A DNA stretch of 64,000 bases, taken from assembly GCA_023129075.1 (NCBI GenBank), contig JAGMCT010000010.1:1-64000 (forward strand), read 5' to 3'. A program made the position numbers and the translations under genes. The stretch's first letter is position 1. Each line of letters starts with the position of its first letter. The notes beneath the pieces are model-generated. The model worked only from the letters and a program-made list of their open reading frames with translations. It did not search any database and was not told the DNA's origin. The stretch is from Microcaldota archaeon. GTDB lineage: Archaea; Micrarchaeota; Micrarchaeia; Anstonellales; Bilamarchaeaceae. Positions 1 through 7,683 of this stretch are shown piece by piece.

Positions 1-766
1 TTATTATTCCCTGCCCTACTTTCTTTCCCATCTTATCCAGTTCAATCTGAAACAGGGTAGGTTTGGACGGCACTTTTTTGAGTTCTTTTGCAATCTTTCC
101 AATCTCTGTTCTCATCCCTGTTAAAGCAACAACTGCCTTTGCATTTCCGCTGCATACAAAGGTGTTTGTAAAGACCATATTCCTTCTTTCAGCAAGCGAG
201 GTTTTCCCCTCAAGTATCCTGGTATTCTTGCGCATAGGAAGACTTTCCCCGGTAAGAACCGCCTCATCAACCACCAGTTCACTGCTCTCTATTATTCTTG
301 CATCTGCAGGAATCTCATCCCCTTCTTCAATAAGTATAATATCTCCAGGTACAAGTTCTTCGGCATTTATCTCCTGCACCTTTCCGTCCCTGATAACCCT
401 TGCTTTCACAACAGCCATCTTTTCAAGTTCTTCAAGACTTTTTTCTGCTTTATAGTTCTGAAAGAATCCAAATAATCCGTTCATTAATACAATAAGCACG
501 ATAAGTCCGCCGTCAAAAAGATATGTTTCGTCTCCATAGGCAATTCCAAGCCCAAAGGACAATACCGCAGCTGCGATAAGCACAAGTATAAGAAAATCCG
601 TGAACTGCTCAAGAAATATTTTCCATATATTTATTTTTTTTCCTGTATCTATTTTATTCGGGCCGAATTCCTTAATTCTTTTCTCAACCTGCCTTTTTGT
701 AAGCCCGTTCTTTTCTGTTCCCAGCTCCTTTAATACGTCTTCTATTCTTCTTGCATAGTAGTTCAT
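1..766 (-). CDS. Cation-transporting P-type ATPase, N-terminal part (runs off window)
   Basis: The N-terminal 255 residues of a P2-type ATPase that would pump a cation such as Ca2+ across the membrane. Translated from the ATG at 766, it shows a cation-ATPase N-terminal domain (about residues 1-60), two hydrophobic segments (about 60-105) and the actuator domain, with VPGD followed by the LTGES dephosphorylation motif. The phosphorylated DKTG motif and the rest of the protein lie outside the window. The ATG overlaps the stop of the translin-like gene (ATGA at 763-766), so the two are probably translationally coupled. The ion specificity cannot be read from this part. Confidence 0.9.
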   Translation of the reverse strand, partial: MNYYARRIEDVLKELGTEKNGLTKRQVEKRIKEFGPNKIDTGKKINIWKIFLEQFTDFLILVLIAAAVLSFGLGIAYGDETYLFDGGLIVLIVLMNGLFGFFQNYKAEKSLEELEKMAVVKARVIRDGKVQEINAEELVPGDIILIEEGDEIPADARIIESSELVVDEAVLTGESLPMRKNTRILEGKTSLAERRNMVFTNTFVCSGNAKAVVALTGMRTEIGKIAKELKKVPSKPTLFQIELDKMGKKVGQGII

Positions 767-1308
767 ATTATTTCCCCTCTTGCCTGCTCCAGCTGGATTC
801 TTGCGACATCCTGCTTTCTTCTTAATTCAGGAAGAAGAGCACCTGAAAATCTTAATCCAATCAATGCATCATAAATTTTCCCCATAATGCTGAAAATCTC
901 CTTTGCTTTTTTCTTGTTCCCTTTCCTAAGCATCTCATACATTTCTCTTTTAAGCTCCCCAATAACATCAAGCAGTCCCAATAAATATGCTTCTTCGCTT
1001 ACCCCGAGTTTTTTCCTGCCGGCTATTTTCTTTTCCATCATTATTCCGTAAAGCACCCTTGCTTCCGTATACTCTGATTCCATGTGCTTAAGCCTTCCTC
1101 TCCAATCCTTCTTTTTCAGCCGTGTTATCCCTTCCTTAGCTTTTCTTATCAGCACGTCCGCCTCTTTGAATTTCTGATTGTGTATAAGTGTTATTGCCTT
1201 TGAACACATTCTTACTATCTCTCTTTCTTTTCTTATTATCTCGTCAAGTTTTTCCTCTTTCTTGATCAGCTTTTCCTCTATATCCTTTATCTCGTTTTCC
1301 AGCTTCAT
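763..1308 (-). CDS. Translin family protein
   Basis: A 181-residue, almost entirely helical protein. The N-terminal 60 residues are a charged coiled coil. The C-terminal half carries a translin-like signature, LLGLLDVIGELKREM (about residues 109-123), followed by ALIGLRFSGALLPELRRKQD. Translins are single-stranded nucleic-acid-binding proteins that form oligomeric rings; eukaryotic members with TRAX act as an RNase, and the archaeal role is less clear. The gene lies between carbamate kinase (34 bp upstream) and the P-type ATPase (4-bp overlap), in an apparent operon with no obvious functional theme. Family assignment is from recognised sequence; function is inferred. Confidence 0.8.
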   Translation of the reverse strand: MKLENEIKDIEEKLIKKEEKLDEIIRKEREIVRMCSKAITLIHNQKFKEADVLIRKAKEGITRLKKKDWRGRLKHMESEYTEARVLYGIMMEKKIAGRKKLGVSEEAYLLGLLDVIGELKREMYEMLRKGNKKKAKEIFSIMGKIYDALIGLRFSGALLPELRRKQDVARIQLEQARGEII

Positions 1309-1342
1309 ATTATCCCTTCTTTATATTCCATTAAAACATTTT

Positions 1343-2221
1343 TCAATTTATGGTTGTTCCTTTTTCCCAATCCCCTGCATTTTCTATGGATGTAATAATT
1401 ACTTTTTTTCCTCCCTTTTCAAGAAATTCAATCCCAGCCTCTATTTTCGGTTTCATACTTCCTTCAGCAAAATGCCCTTCTTCAAGGTATTTTTTTGCTT
1501 CTTCTTTTGAAATTAAAGAAAGTTTTTTCTGATTTTCTTCCCCAAAATTCAAATAAATACCATCTACAGAAGTAATGATGAGCAGGATTTCTGCCCCAAT
1601 CCCATTTGCAAGAAGCTGTGATGCTTTATCCTTGTCTATTACTCCTTCAATTCCTTTTAGTGTATCTCCTTCGATTACAGGGATTCCTCCACCCCCTGAA
1701 GCAACAACTACAACGTCCTTTTCCAGAAGCATTTTTATAATCTGCATCTCCACGATTTTCAATGGTTTTGGGGAAGCGACAATCTTTCTCCATCCCCTTC
1801 CGGCATCATAAAACATTCCCTCTTGTTTTTGCTCATAAAAAGGTCCAATCGGTTTTGCCGGGTTTGAGAAAGCAGAATCATTTTCATCAACAACTACCTG
1901 AGTTATGACTGTTGCAGTCTCCTTTTTGCTAAGGTTTCTGAGTGTTTGCTGTAAAAGGTAACCAAGCTGTCCCTGAGTCATTGCACCGCACACATCCAAA
2001 GGTATTGCAGGAGCATCCCCTGTTTTCTGCTGTAAAAGAAGATTCCCCACCTGCGGACCGTTTCCATGCGTTAGTACTATAGAATACTTTTCAAAGAAAG
2101 GCAGGAGTTTTTCACAGGTTTTTTTTATGTTTTTCAACTGCTGTTCTGTAGTTCCTTCCTCTCCTTTGCTGAGAATTGCATTTCCCCCGAGAGCAACCAC
2201 AATCCTTTCCTTTGGGTTCAT
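1343..2221 (-). CDS. arcC: Carbamate kinase
   Basis: Catalyses the reversible transfer of phosphate between carbamoyl phosphate and ADP, making ATP, or carbamoyl phosphate in the other direction. The 292-residue length is typical. Visible amino-acid-kinase features are the N-terminal VVALGGNAI loop (residues 8-16), THGNGPQVGNLLLQQ (about 52-66), VVASGGGGIPV and the Lys-rich KDKASQLLA segment. First gene of a leftward operon with the translin gene and the P-type ATPase. Its ATG is divergent from trkH, only 51 bp away, with a TATA-like element midway. A pyrC gene elsewhere in the window also uses carbamoyl-phosphate-derived metabolites, but no arginine deiminase genes are seen here. Confidence 0.93.
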   Translation of the reverse strand: MNPKERIVVALGGNAILSKGEEGTTEQQLKNIKKTCEKLLPFFEKYSIVLTHGNGPQVGNLLLQQKTGDAPAIPLDVCGAMTQGQLGYLLQQTLRNLSKKETATVITQVVVDENDSAFSNPAKPIGPFYEQKQEGMFYDAGRGWRKIVASPKPLKIVEMQIIKMLLEKDVVVVASGGGGIPVIEGDTLKGIEGVIDKDKASQLLANGIGAEILLIITSVDGIYLNFGEENQKKLSLISKEEAKKYLEEGHFAEGSMKPKIEAGIEFLEKGGKKVIITSIENAGDWEKGTTIN

Positions 2222-2241
2222 ATTCTCACTTCAATCGCGTT

Positions 2242-2252
2242 GTTTTAAATTC
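2242..2252. promoter_or_regulatory. TATA-like element centred between divergent arcC and trkH
   Basis: The sequence gttttaaattc lies about 26 bp from the arcC ATG (2221, minus strand) and about 26 bp from the trkH ATG (2273, plus strand). That is the usual archaeal TATA-to-start distance for a leaderless transcript in both directions. Because TTTAAA is symmetrical, one element could serve both genes. Position and symmetry are seen directly; promoter activity is inferred. Confidence 0.5.
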
Positions 2253-2272
2253 TTTCCTTGTAATCCTTCTTT

Positions 2273-3733
2273 ATGGGCCTCCTGAACAAATTTACTGCTC
2301 TTCTTTTTTATGGAGCAATCCCTCTTCTGATTCCTGCGGCCTACGGCTACTACCTTGGAGAAGAAATCTGGCGCACAATGGCCCAGGTTATCCTTGTAAT
2401 GATGCTTCCTTCTTTACCCTCTATTCTTATTAATTTTGCAAGAAATACTTATACCCTATTTACCTCAATATTAAATCTCATTTTTAGAAGGGAGGCCCCA
2501 TGGAATTACGCCACGCTCATAGACCTTTCTAAATTAAAGGAACAGGTTTCCCAGCTAAGATTGGGAGAGGCATTAGCACTTACCTCTCTTGCATGGATTA
2601 TTATCCCTCTTATTTCTGCATGGCCCTATCTCCATGCAGGCTATGCCCCCACCGATGCATTCTTTGAGAGCATGAGCGGTTGGACCTCAACCGGCCTGAG
2701 TGTTATAGATGCTCCGGAAACCCTACCGCAATCCCTTATCCTTTACAGAAGCATAACTCAATGGATTGGAGGACTCGGAATAATAGTTCTTATGCTTGCG
2801 GTGTTCAAAGGAAAGGAAGGAAGGCATCTCTTAAGGGCCGAAGGAAAGGATTCCCTGGATGTTGGAATAGAAAAAACAGCAAAAAGTTATTGGGGAATCT
2901 ACATATTCCTTACTCTTGTCGGCATTGCAGTCCTTCTCTTTTTCGGAATGGACATCTTCAATGCCATAAACCTTTCCTTTTCAGGTATAAGCAACGGGGG
3001 TTTCTTCCCTTTCTCTGATTACGCTTTTACAGATGCACAAAAAGTAACGCTTGCATGCCTGATGTTTCTGGGAGCCCTTAGTTTTGTATTCCACAAAAAA
3101 ATTCTTTCCTTTAAATTCAGGGCTTTATTTAGTGAAGAATTCCTTTTCTTTCTTGTTATTATCGGCGTCTCTGTTTCCCTTATTTATTGGATTGGAATGG
3201 ATGACCCATACAATAGTTTCCTTAATGCGGTTTCTGCTGTTGCTTCCGGAGGATTTGCAATAGGCGACCTTTCAATAATGCATGAATTCTCTAAATATGT
3301 TCTTATTCTCCTGATGATAAGCGGTGGAATGTACGGAAGCACCTCAGGAGGAATAAAAATATGGAGGCTTCTGGTCGCTGTAAAGGCCGTTCTGTTAAGA
3401 ATTAGGTCTTTTTTTCTGCCCTCTGGAGCGGTACAGGTTGTAAAGGTAGAGGGTTCCCCTGTTCACACGGACCTGCTCATGGAATCCATAATATATGTTT
3501 TTGCCTATGTTTTTCTTCTTCTTTTCGGAGCAGGAGTATTCATTGCAACAGGAAAAGGAATGGTTGATTCTCTTTTCATAGTTGCCTCTTCTCTTGGAAA
3601 TGTGGGCCTCTCCACACTTCAGGTCTCCTCCATGGGCGAGATTACTAAATATTGTATAATATTCTTTATGTATATAGGAAGGATAGAAATCTTCCCTACT
3701 CTTGCTTTGGTTAGGTTTATACTGAAAAGGTAA
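2273..3733 (+). CDS. trkH: Trk-type potassium uptake protein, membrane subunit TrkH
   Basis: The channel-like subunit of a Trk/Ktr potassium uptake system, 486 residues. It has about ten to twelve hydrophobic segments and the repeated pore-loop arrangement of the family. Visible landmarks are SMSGWTSTGLSV (first pore loop), ITQWIGGLGIIVL, SGISNGGFFPFSD, ASGGFAIGDL, SGGMYGSTSGGIKIWR and, at the end, SSLGNVGLS with MYIGRIEIFPTLAL. The cytoplasmic regulator TrkA follows 73 bp downstream on the same strand, so the pair forms a complete K+ uptake module. The ATG probably starts a leaderless message from the shared TATA element. Confidence in the family is high. Confidence 0.93.
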   Translation: MGLLNKFTALLFYGAIPLLIPAAYGYYLGEEIWRTMAQVILVMMLPSLPSILINFARNTYTLFTSILNLIFRREAPWNYATLIDLSKLKEQVSQLRLGEALALTSLAWIIIPLISAWPYLHAGYAPTDAFFESMSGWTSTGLSVIDAPETLPQSLILYRSITQWIGGLGIIVLMLAVFKGKEGRHLLRAEGKDSLDVGIEKTAKSYWGIYIFLTLVGIAVLLFFGMDIFNAINLSFSGISNGGFFPFSDYAFTDAQKVTLACLMFLGALSFVFHKKILSFKFRALFSEEFLFFLVIIGVSVSLIYWIGMDDPYNSFLNAVSAVASGGFAIGDLSIMHEFSKYVLILLMISGGMYGSTSGGIKIWRLLVAVKAVLLRIRSFFLPSGAVQVVKVEGSPVHTDLLMESIIYVFAYVFLLLFGAGVFIATGKGMVDSLFIVASSLGNVGLSTLQVSSMGEITKYCIIFFMYIGRIEIFPTLALVRFILKR

Positions 3734-3806
3734 TCCTTTCTGGAAATTGAAATTCCGGGCGGTAGTATTATAAAAATATCAACTCTATATATGCATCTGT
3801 GGTCTT

Positions 3807-4418
3807 ATGGGAAAGGTAATTATTTTAGGAGCAGGAAGGGTAGGAACCTCTTTATTAAAACTTCTTGAAGAAAGAAAGCACAAGATTACTGTAGTGGAAG
3901 AGAGCAAGGAGCTCTGCGATAAATTAGCAGAGGATAGCTCTGCAATGGTCATAAGAGGCGATGCAACAGACCCGAACCTTCTTGATGAATTAAAACTCAA
4001 GGATATGGATTATGTTTTTGCAGTAACCGGAAGCGAAGAAACCAATTTCCTTGCAAGCGCCTATGCAAAACACGCAGGTGCAAAAAGGGTAATCTCAAGG
4101 GTAACCTCAGCAAAACATTCCAAGCTTTTGGAAAGATTGGGTGTTGAATCCGTTGTTTCTGAATTCACCCTTGCAGCAGAGCTTGCAAACCGTGTTTCTT
4201 CCCCTATAATACATCGGCTTCTCAATCCTTTGGAGAGCAAAATAGAATTAATAGAAAAGGAAGTGGACAGGTGGTCAAAGGGAAAGACGGTTGCTGAATT
4301 GGACAAGGATAAGAATCTTACTGTTGCGGCTCTTTTCAAGGAGAATCATTTTATTATTCCAAACCAGGATGTAGTATTGGAAGAAGGAATGAAGATGGTT
4401 CTTATAAGGAAAAGATAG
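3807..4418 (+). CDS. trkA: Trk potassium uptake regulatory subunit TrkA
   Basis: A cytoplasmic regulator that gates TrkH in response to NAD(H)/nucleotide binding. The 203 residues contain one TrkA-N Rossmann domain (1-120), with the dinucleotide-binding loop ILGAGRVGTSL and the acidic end of the second strand (VVEE), then GDATDPNLL. A TrkA-C domain follows (about 130-203). This single-copy N+C architecture is the usual archaeal form. A TATA-like element (3768-3778) and a 73-bp gap suggest it can be transcribed independently of trkH. An 11-bp inverted repeat follows the stop. Confidence 0.92.
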   Translation: MGKVIILGAGRVGTSLLKLLEERKHKITVVEESKELCDKLAEDSSAMVIRGDATDPNLLDELKLKDMDYVFAVTGSEETNFLASAYAKHAGAKRVISRVTSAKHSKLLERLGVESVVSEFTLAAELANRVSSPIIHRLLNPLESKIELIEKEVDRWSKGKTVAELDKDKNLTVAALFKENHFIIPNQDVVLEEGMKMVLIRKR

Positions 4419-4421
4419 AGG

Positions 4422-4481
4422 GATAGGAAGACAATAGCATAACAATATAATAGGTAAAAGATAAAGAATAGTCTTCCTATC
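4422..4481 (+). terminator. Inverted repeat downstream of trkA
   Basis: gataggaagac (4422-4432) is followed 38 bp later by its exact reverse complement gtcttcctatc (4471-4481), then a T-rich run. A third partial copy, ataggaagac, lies at 4499-4508. The pair could form an RNA hairpin ending the trkHA transcript. Archaeal termination usually relies on T-runs, so the hairpin may instead be an mRNA 3'-end or regulatory structure. The remainder of the gap to 4612 is A/T-rich with no other feature I can see. Confidence 0.4.
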
Positions 4482-4612
4482 TCTTTTATATTAATATAAT
4501 AGGAAGACATAAGAAAAAGAATAATATAAGAAAAAGAAAAGATAATATATATTGTATTTATGTCCGTTCTTTGCCTTTATCCCTTTCGTTTATCAACGTA
4601 ATACTTTCTGAA

Positions 4613-4800
4613 TATTATAAATATTTGTTTACAATTCTACATAACCTTTATAAATATTCCCTTAAACTCTTTTCTTGAACTCAGTAGGGATATCCCTATA
4701 AGTTCTCCGCGGACTAATTGTTTGCGGATATGGGCCGGAGAAAAACAAGCCACCGTTAAAAATTTTTTAGCGGCCCAAAAGGTGGCTAAGAGGTGAAAAC
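4613..4800 (+). promoter_or_regulatory. Promoter and structured 5' leader of the S-layer gene
   Basis: Two TATA-like boxes (tattataaatatt at 4613-4625; ctttataaata at 4646-4656) precede an expected start site near 4680. The leader then holds a 14-bp perfect palindrome, tagggatatcccta (4685-4698), a stem of ttctccg (4703-4709) with cggagaa (4736-4742), and a stem of gccacc (4749-4754) with ggtggc (4781-4786) enclosing an A/T stem. A strong ribosome-binding site, gaggtga, ends 4-5 nt before the GTG start. A roughly 120-nt structured leader contrasts with the many leaderless genes here and fits a highly expressed, stable mRNA. Pairings are read by eye. Confidence 0.55.
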
Positions 4801-7599
4801 GTGAAAAATGTAAACTTTAGGAAAATTGGGGCAATTGTTGCAGGCGCAACAATTCTCGCAAGTTCGGTTGCATTTGCCGGCGGTCTCATGTATGGAGACA
4901 CACAGCTGACAAATGACGACGGCCAGCCACTCGTAAAGATTGTGGTTGGTGAGAATGCAGCAGCCAGCGATGGTGTTGCAGCTGCCTACATTGCATCTAC
5001 GATTGCAAATGAGGCATACAAGTCCACAACTCTTACAGCAGAGGTAGTGGGTGAGGCAACATGTGATGTTGGTGAAGGTGAAGAAGGAGAAACCGCAGGA
5101 ACCTGCTCTGTAATAGAGGGTTCTGAGAAGGTAAACCTTCAGGTCACAGTCCCAGGCGCAGGCATTGGAGGAGTACATTCCTTTGAGGCAGCAATCGGAG
5201 ACTACATCGACAGGGAATTAAAGACAAGAAACACAACTGATGACCTTCTTGATGATGATGAAGGTTACATCGTAATTGATGAATACGATGATACGGATGC
5301 AAACCCGTTCCAGACAACTGCAGGTGTTGGAGGAAACAACGGTGGTTTCCTTGATGGCTTTGCAGATGATGAGGGTGAGAACATTGCTATGTACAAGATT
5401 GGTGCAGGTGAATTTACACCATTTGCAGCAAAGATGGTAATGGACTCAACCGCAGGAAATGAATGGGAAGAGGAACAGGCTGTATGGTTCAACGGAGAAA
5501 ACGAGTGGGTAGAATCTGATGATGAACTTCAATCAAACATAGAGTTTGCAGCATACACAATCATCTTTGACCCATCAGGAGACTACGGAATTCCATTGTG
5601 TCCTGGAGATGAAGGAACTCCTCTTACGACGCAGAATGCAGGTGTTACGGTTTGTGACGACATTGATTCACTTCCAGCACACAAGGTATATCTAAACTTC
5701 CTTGGAGAAGACTGGGTAATCAGCGAGGTTGAAGACCTTGATGATACTGGTCCTGCAGGCGGTATCGATGGAGAGACCTACAGGCTTGACAGTGCAATCA
5801 TTAAGCTTGCAAAAGAAGCAGTTTCAGGTATCCTTAACGTAGGAGACGAGCTTGATGCAGGCACAGGATACAAGGTAAGACTGGACGATATTTCAAGGGA
5901 AACAGGCGCACAAAACGTGCACCCTGCAATTATCTCTGTAATTGATGCATCCGGAAACGTTGTATGCCAGGACCAGGTAAACCCTGGAGATACAAGGGAT
6001 GACCTTTGTTCTGTAAGCACTGGAATAAAACTCCACGTTTACCAGACAGCACCAGGTCTTAACTTCATTGCTAAGTGGGCAGATTTGGCCATTTACTCTG
6101 ATGAAATAGAGCTTGAGGATGGAGAAACATTCCTTGATGATGAAGGAGAGGACAGCGAATGGGAAGTAGTTCTTGGTTTCTCACAGAAGGGTGACTGGGC
6201 AGCAGGCGATTCTGATGAAGCAGAATACCTTAGAACGATTATGCTGTTCAACGATGACGGTGAGGATGAACTTGAGGATGGAGACAGCTTTGGAGTAACC
6301 GATGTTGAGGGTTATATGCCTTGGTCACTTACATACGATGGTATTGATGACTCAGGTACTGAATATGACTCACTTCAGTATAAGTTCAAGGATTCCAAGA
6401 AGTTCACTGTAAGAAACGCAACAGGAGAAACCTGTGTAGTAGAGGCAGATTGGGTAGAGGTAACCACAAGCAAAGGCGAGTTCAAGATAACCGCTCCATT
6501 TTACAATGAGGTAGCGGGAGGCATGAAGAAGGGTACAAAGATGTGGGTGCTCTACGATGACACAACATCTACTGGAGACACAACATGTCTTGGTCTTGAT
6601 GCTGCAGGAAACGGAACTGTTGTTATTGAAACAGATGACAACGGAGACGACAAGTACTGGTTCTATGCTGCAGATGACCCTCTTGTAGTTGACTACAAAT
6701 GGGCAGGTCCTGAAGGCCATATCCTTGTATATGATGACAGTGAATATACTGGAGGAGCAGGAGATGAGTACGTAGACCTTACCCTTGTAGGGAATGCAGG
6801 TGAATACAAGAACCCAACAGACCTTGATGTTGTTGATGCACTTTCAACATCTGTTGTTGATGACAACGGCTTCAAGCTCTACACAGTGGACGATGATGAC
6901 GAGGACAAGGTTCTCCTTAACATGGCAGAGGAAGCAGATTCAGAGGATGCAAGGGATTTAACAATGTTCTACAACATCGGAAACTACGAAGACAACAATG
7001 AATACGAGGAAGGATTTATATCCCCAAGAGGTACAGAGTTCGCAGATGGTGCAGAATCTTCAAGAAAGTTCTCTGTTCCAAAACACCTTTTGTATACAGG
7101 ATACACCTTCGCAGCAGCTGACTCAGAGGATGCAGACCCAGACACAAACACATACCTTCTTGGTGAGGGTGATGAGCAGGCAGTCGGAACCACAGGTGTA
7201 ACAATAAAGGTTCTTGAGATAACAGAACAGCTTACACCATGCACCATTGGAGAAGCAGGCGAAGCACCTCTATGCACACCAAACATGGGAGCAGTTTCTG
7301 CTGTGATTATGCCAGAGAACACACCATCCGTTGAAGCATCAGTTCCATACAAGCTTACAAGCAACCTTGTAGTGCTTGACTCTGATGCAACAGCACTTGA
7401 CAGCGGTGTGGTAGTCACAGTCGGTGGAGATGTAGCAAACACAGTAACTGCAGATGCTATTGAGGGCGCTGAAGTGGACTTCACAGCAACACCTGTTGTA
7501 GTGAAGGCAATTGGCAACAAGATTGTTGTTGCTGGTCTAAACGCAGAGGACACCCTTGCAGCAGCAGAGCAGTTTGTTGGTGAACTCCAGAGGGCCTAA
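4801..7599 (+). CDS. S-layer protein
   Basis: Probable main cell-surface lattice protein, 932 residues and strongly acidic. It starts at GTG with a good Shine-Dalgarno. Residues 1-26 are a signal peptide (basic start, hydrophobic core, cut near AFAGG). The next segment, KIVVGENAAASDGVAAAYIA, matches the N-terminal signature of Methanococcales-type S-layer proteins. The C-terminus (about 855-930), with VVTVGGDVAN, VKAIGNKIVVAGLNAEDT and a final helix, matches the S_layer_C type. The middle is Asp/Glu-rich with scattered cysteines, suiting calcium binding or high ionic strength. It is monocistronic, with its own promoter, leader and T-run terminator. Family resemblance is from memory of the motifs. 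Confidence 0.87.
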   Translation: MKNVNFRKIGAIVAGATILASSVAFAGGLMYGDTQLTNDDGQPLVKIVVGENAAASDGVAAAYIASTIANEAYKSTTLTAEVVGEATCDVGEGEEGETAGTCSVIEGSEKVNLQVTVPGAGIGGVHSFEAAIGDYIDRELKTRNTTDDLLDDDEGYIVIDEYDDTDANPFQTTAGVGGNNGGFLDGFADDEGENIAMYKIGAGEFTPFAAKMVMDSTAGNEWEEEQAVWFNGENEWVESDDELQSNIEFAAYTIIFDPSGDYGIPLCPGDEGTPLTTQNAGVTVCDDIDSLPAHKVYLNFLGEDWVISEVEDLDDTGPAGGIDGETYRLDSAIIKLAKEAVSGILNVGDELDAGTGYKVRLDDISRETGAQNVHPAIISVIDASGNVVCQDQVNPGDTRDDLCSVSTGIKLHVYQTAPGLNFIAKWADLAIYSDEIELEDGETFLDDEGEDSEWEVVLGFSQKGDWAAGDSDEAEYLRTIMLFNDDGEDELEDGDSFGVTDVEGYMPWSLTYDGIDDSGTEYDSLQYKFKDSKKFTVRNATGETCVVEADWVEVTTSKGEFKITAPFYNEVAGGMKKGTKMWVLYDDTTSTGDTTCLGLDAAGNGTVVIETDDNGDDKYWFYAADDPLVVDYKWAGPEGHILVYDDSEYTGGAGDEYVDLTLVGNAGEYKNPTDLDVVDALSTSVVDDNGFKLYTVDDDDEDKVLLNMAEEADSEDARDLTMFYNIGNYEDNNEYEEGFISPRGTEFADGAESSRKFSVPKHLLYTGYTFAAADSEDADPDTNTYLLGEGDEQAVGTTGVTIKVLEITEQLTPCTIGEAGEAPLCTPNMGAVSAVIMPENTPSVEASVPYKLTSNLVVLDSDATALDSGVVVTVGGDVANTVTADAIEGAEVDFTATPVVVKAIGNKIVVAGLNAEDTLAAAEQFVGELQRA

Positions 7600-7640
7600 A
7601 CCCCTCTCTTTTTTTCTTTTTTCTTTTTTTCTTTCTCGAA
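7600..7640 (+). terminator. Oligo-T terminator after the S-layer gene
   Basis: Immediately after the stop, three T-runs separated by single C residues (about 7608-7635) form the classical archaeal intrinsic terminator. Position after a presumably very highly expressed gene supports this. Confidence 0.75.
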
Positions 7641-7650
7641 AAAACAAAAC

Positions 7651-7661
7651 ACTTTTAAATA
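7651..7661 (+). promoter_or_regulatory. TATA box for the RSH-type HD gene
   Basis: acttttaaata lies about 27 bp before the ATG at 7684. The spacing predicts transcription starting at or next to the start codon, i.e. a leaderless mRNA. Confidence 0.5.
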
Positions 7662-7683
7662 ACCAGCGAGCAAGTATTACCAC

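Noticed and set aside
4781-4790. ggtggctaag shared with 25931-25940 ahead of another gene
   Set aside because: A 10-bp match around two ribosome-binding-site regions is likely coincidental.
6984-7553. Long minus-strand open frame inside the S-layer gene
   Set aside because: It reflects codon bias of the acidic S-layer gene on the other strand; no ribosome-binding site or recognisable protein.
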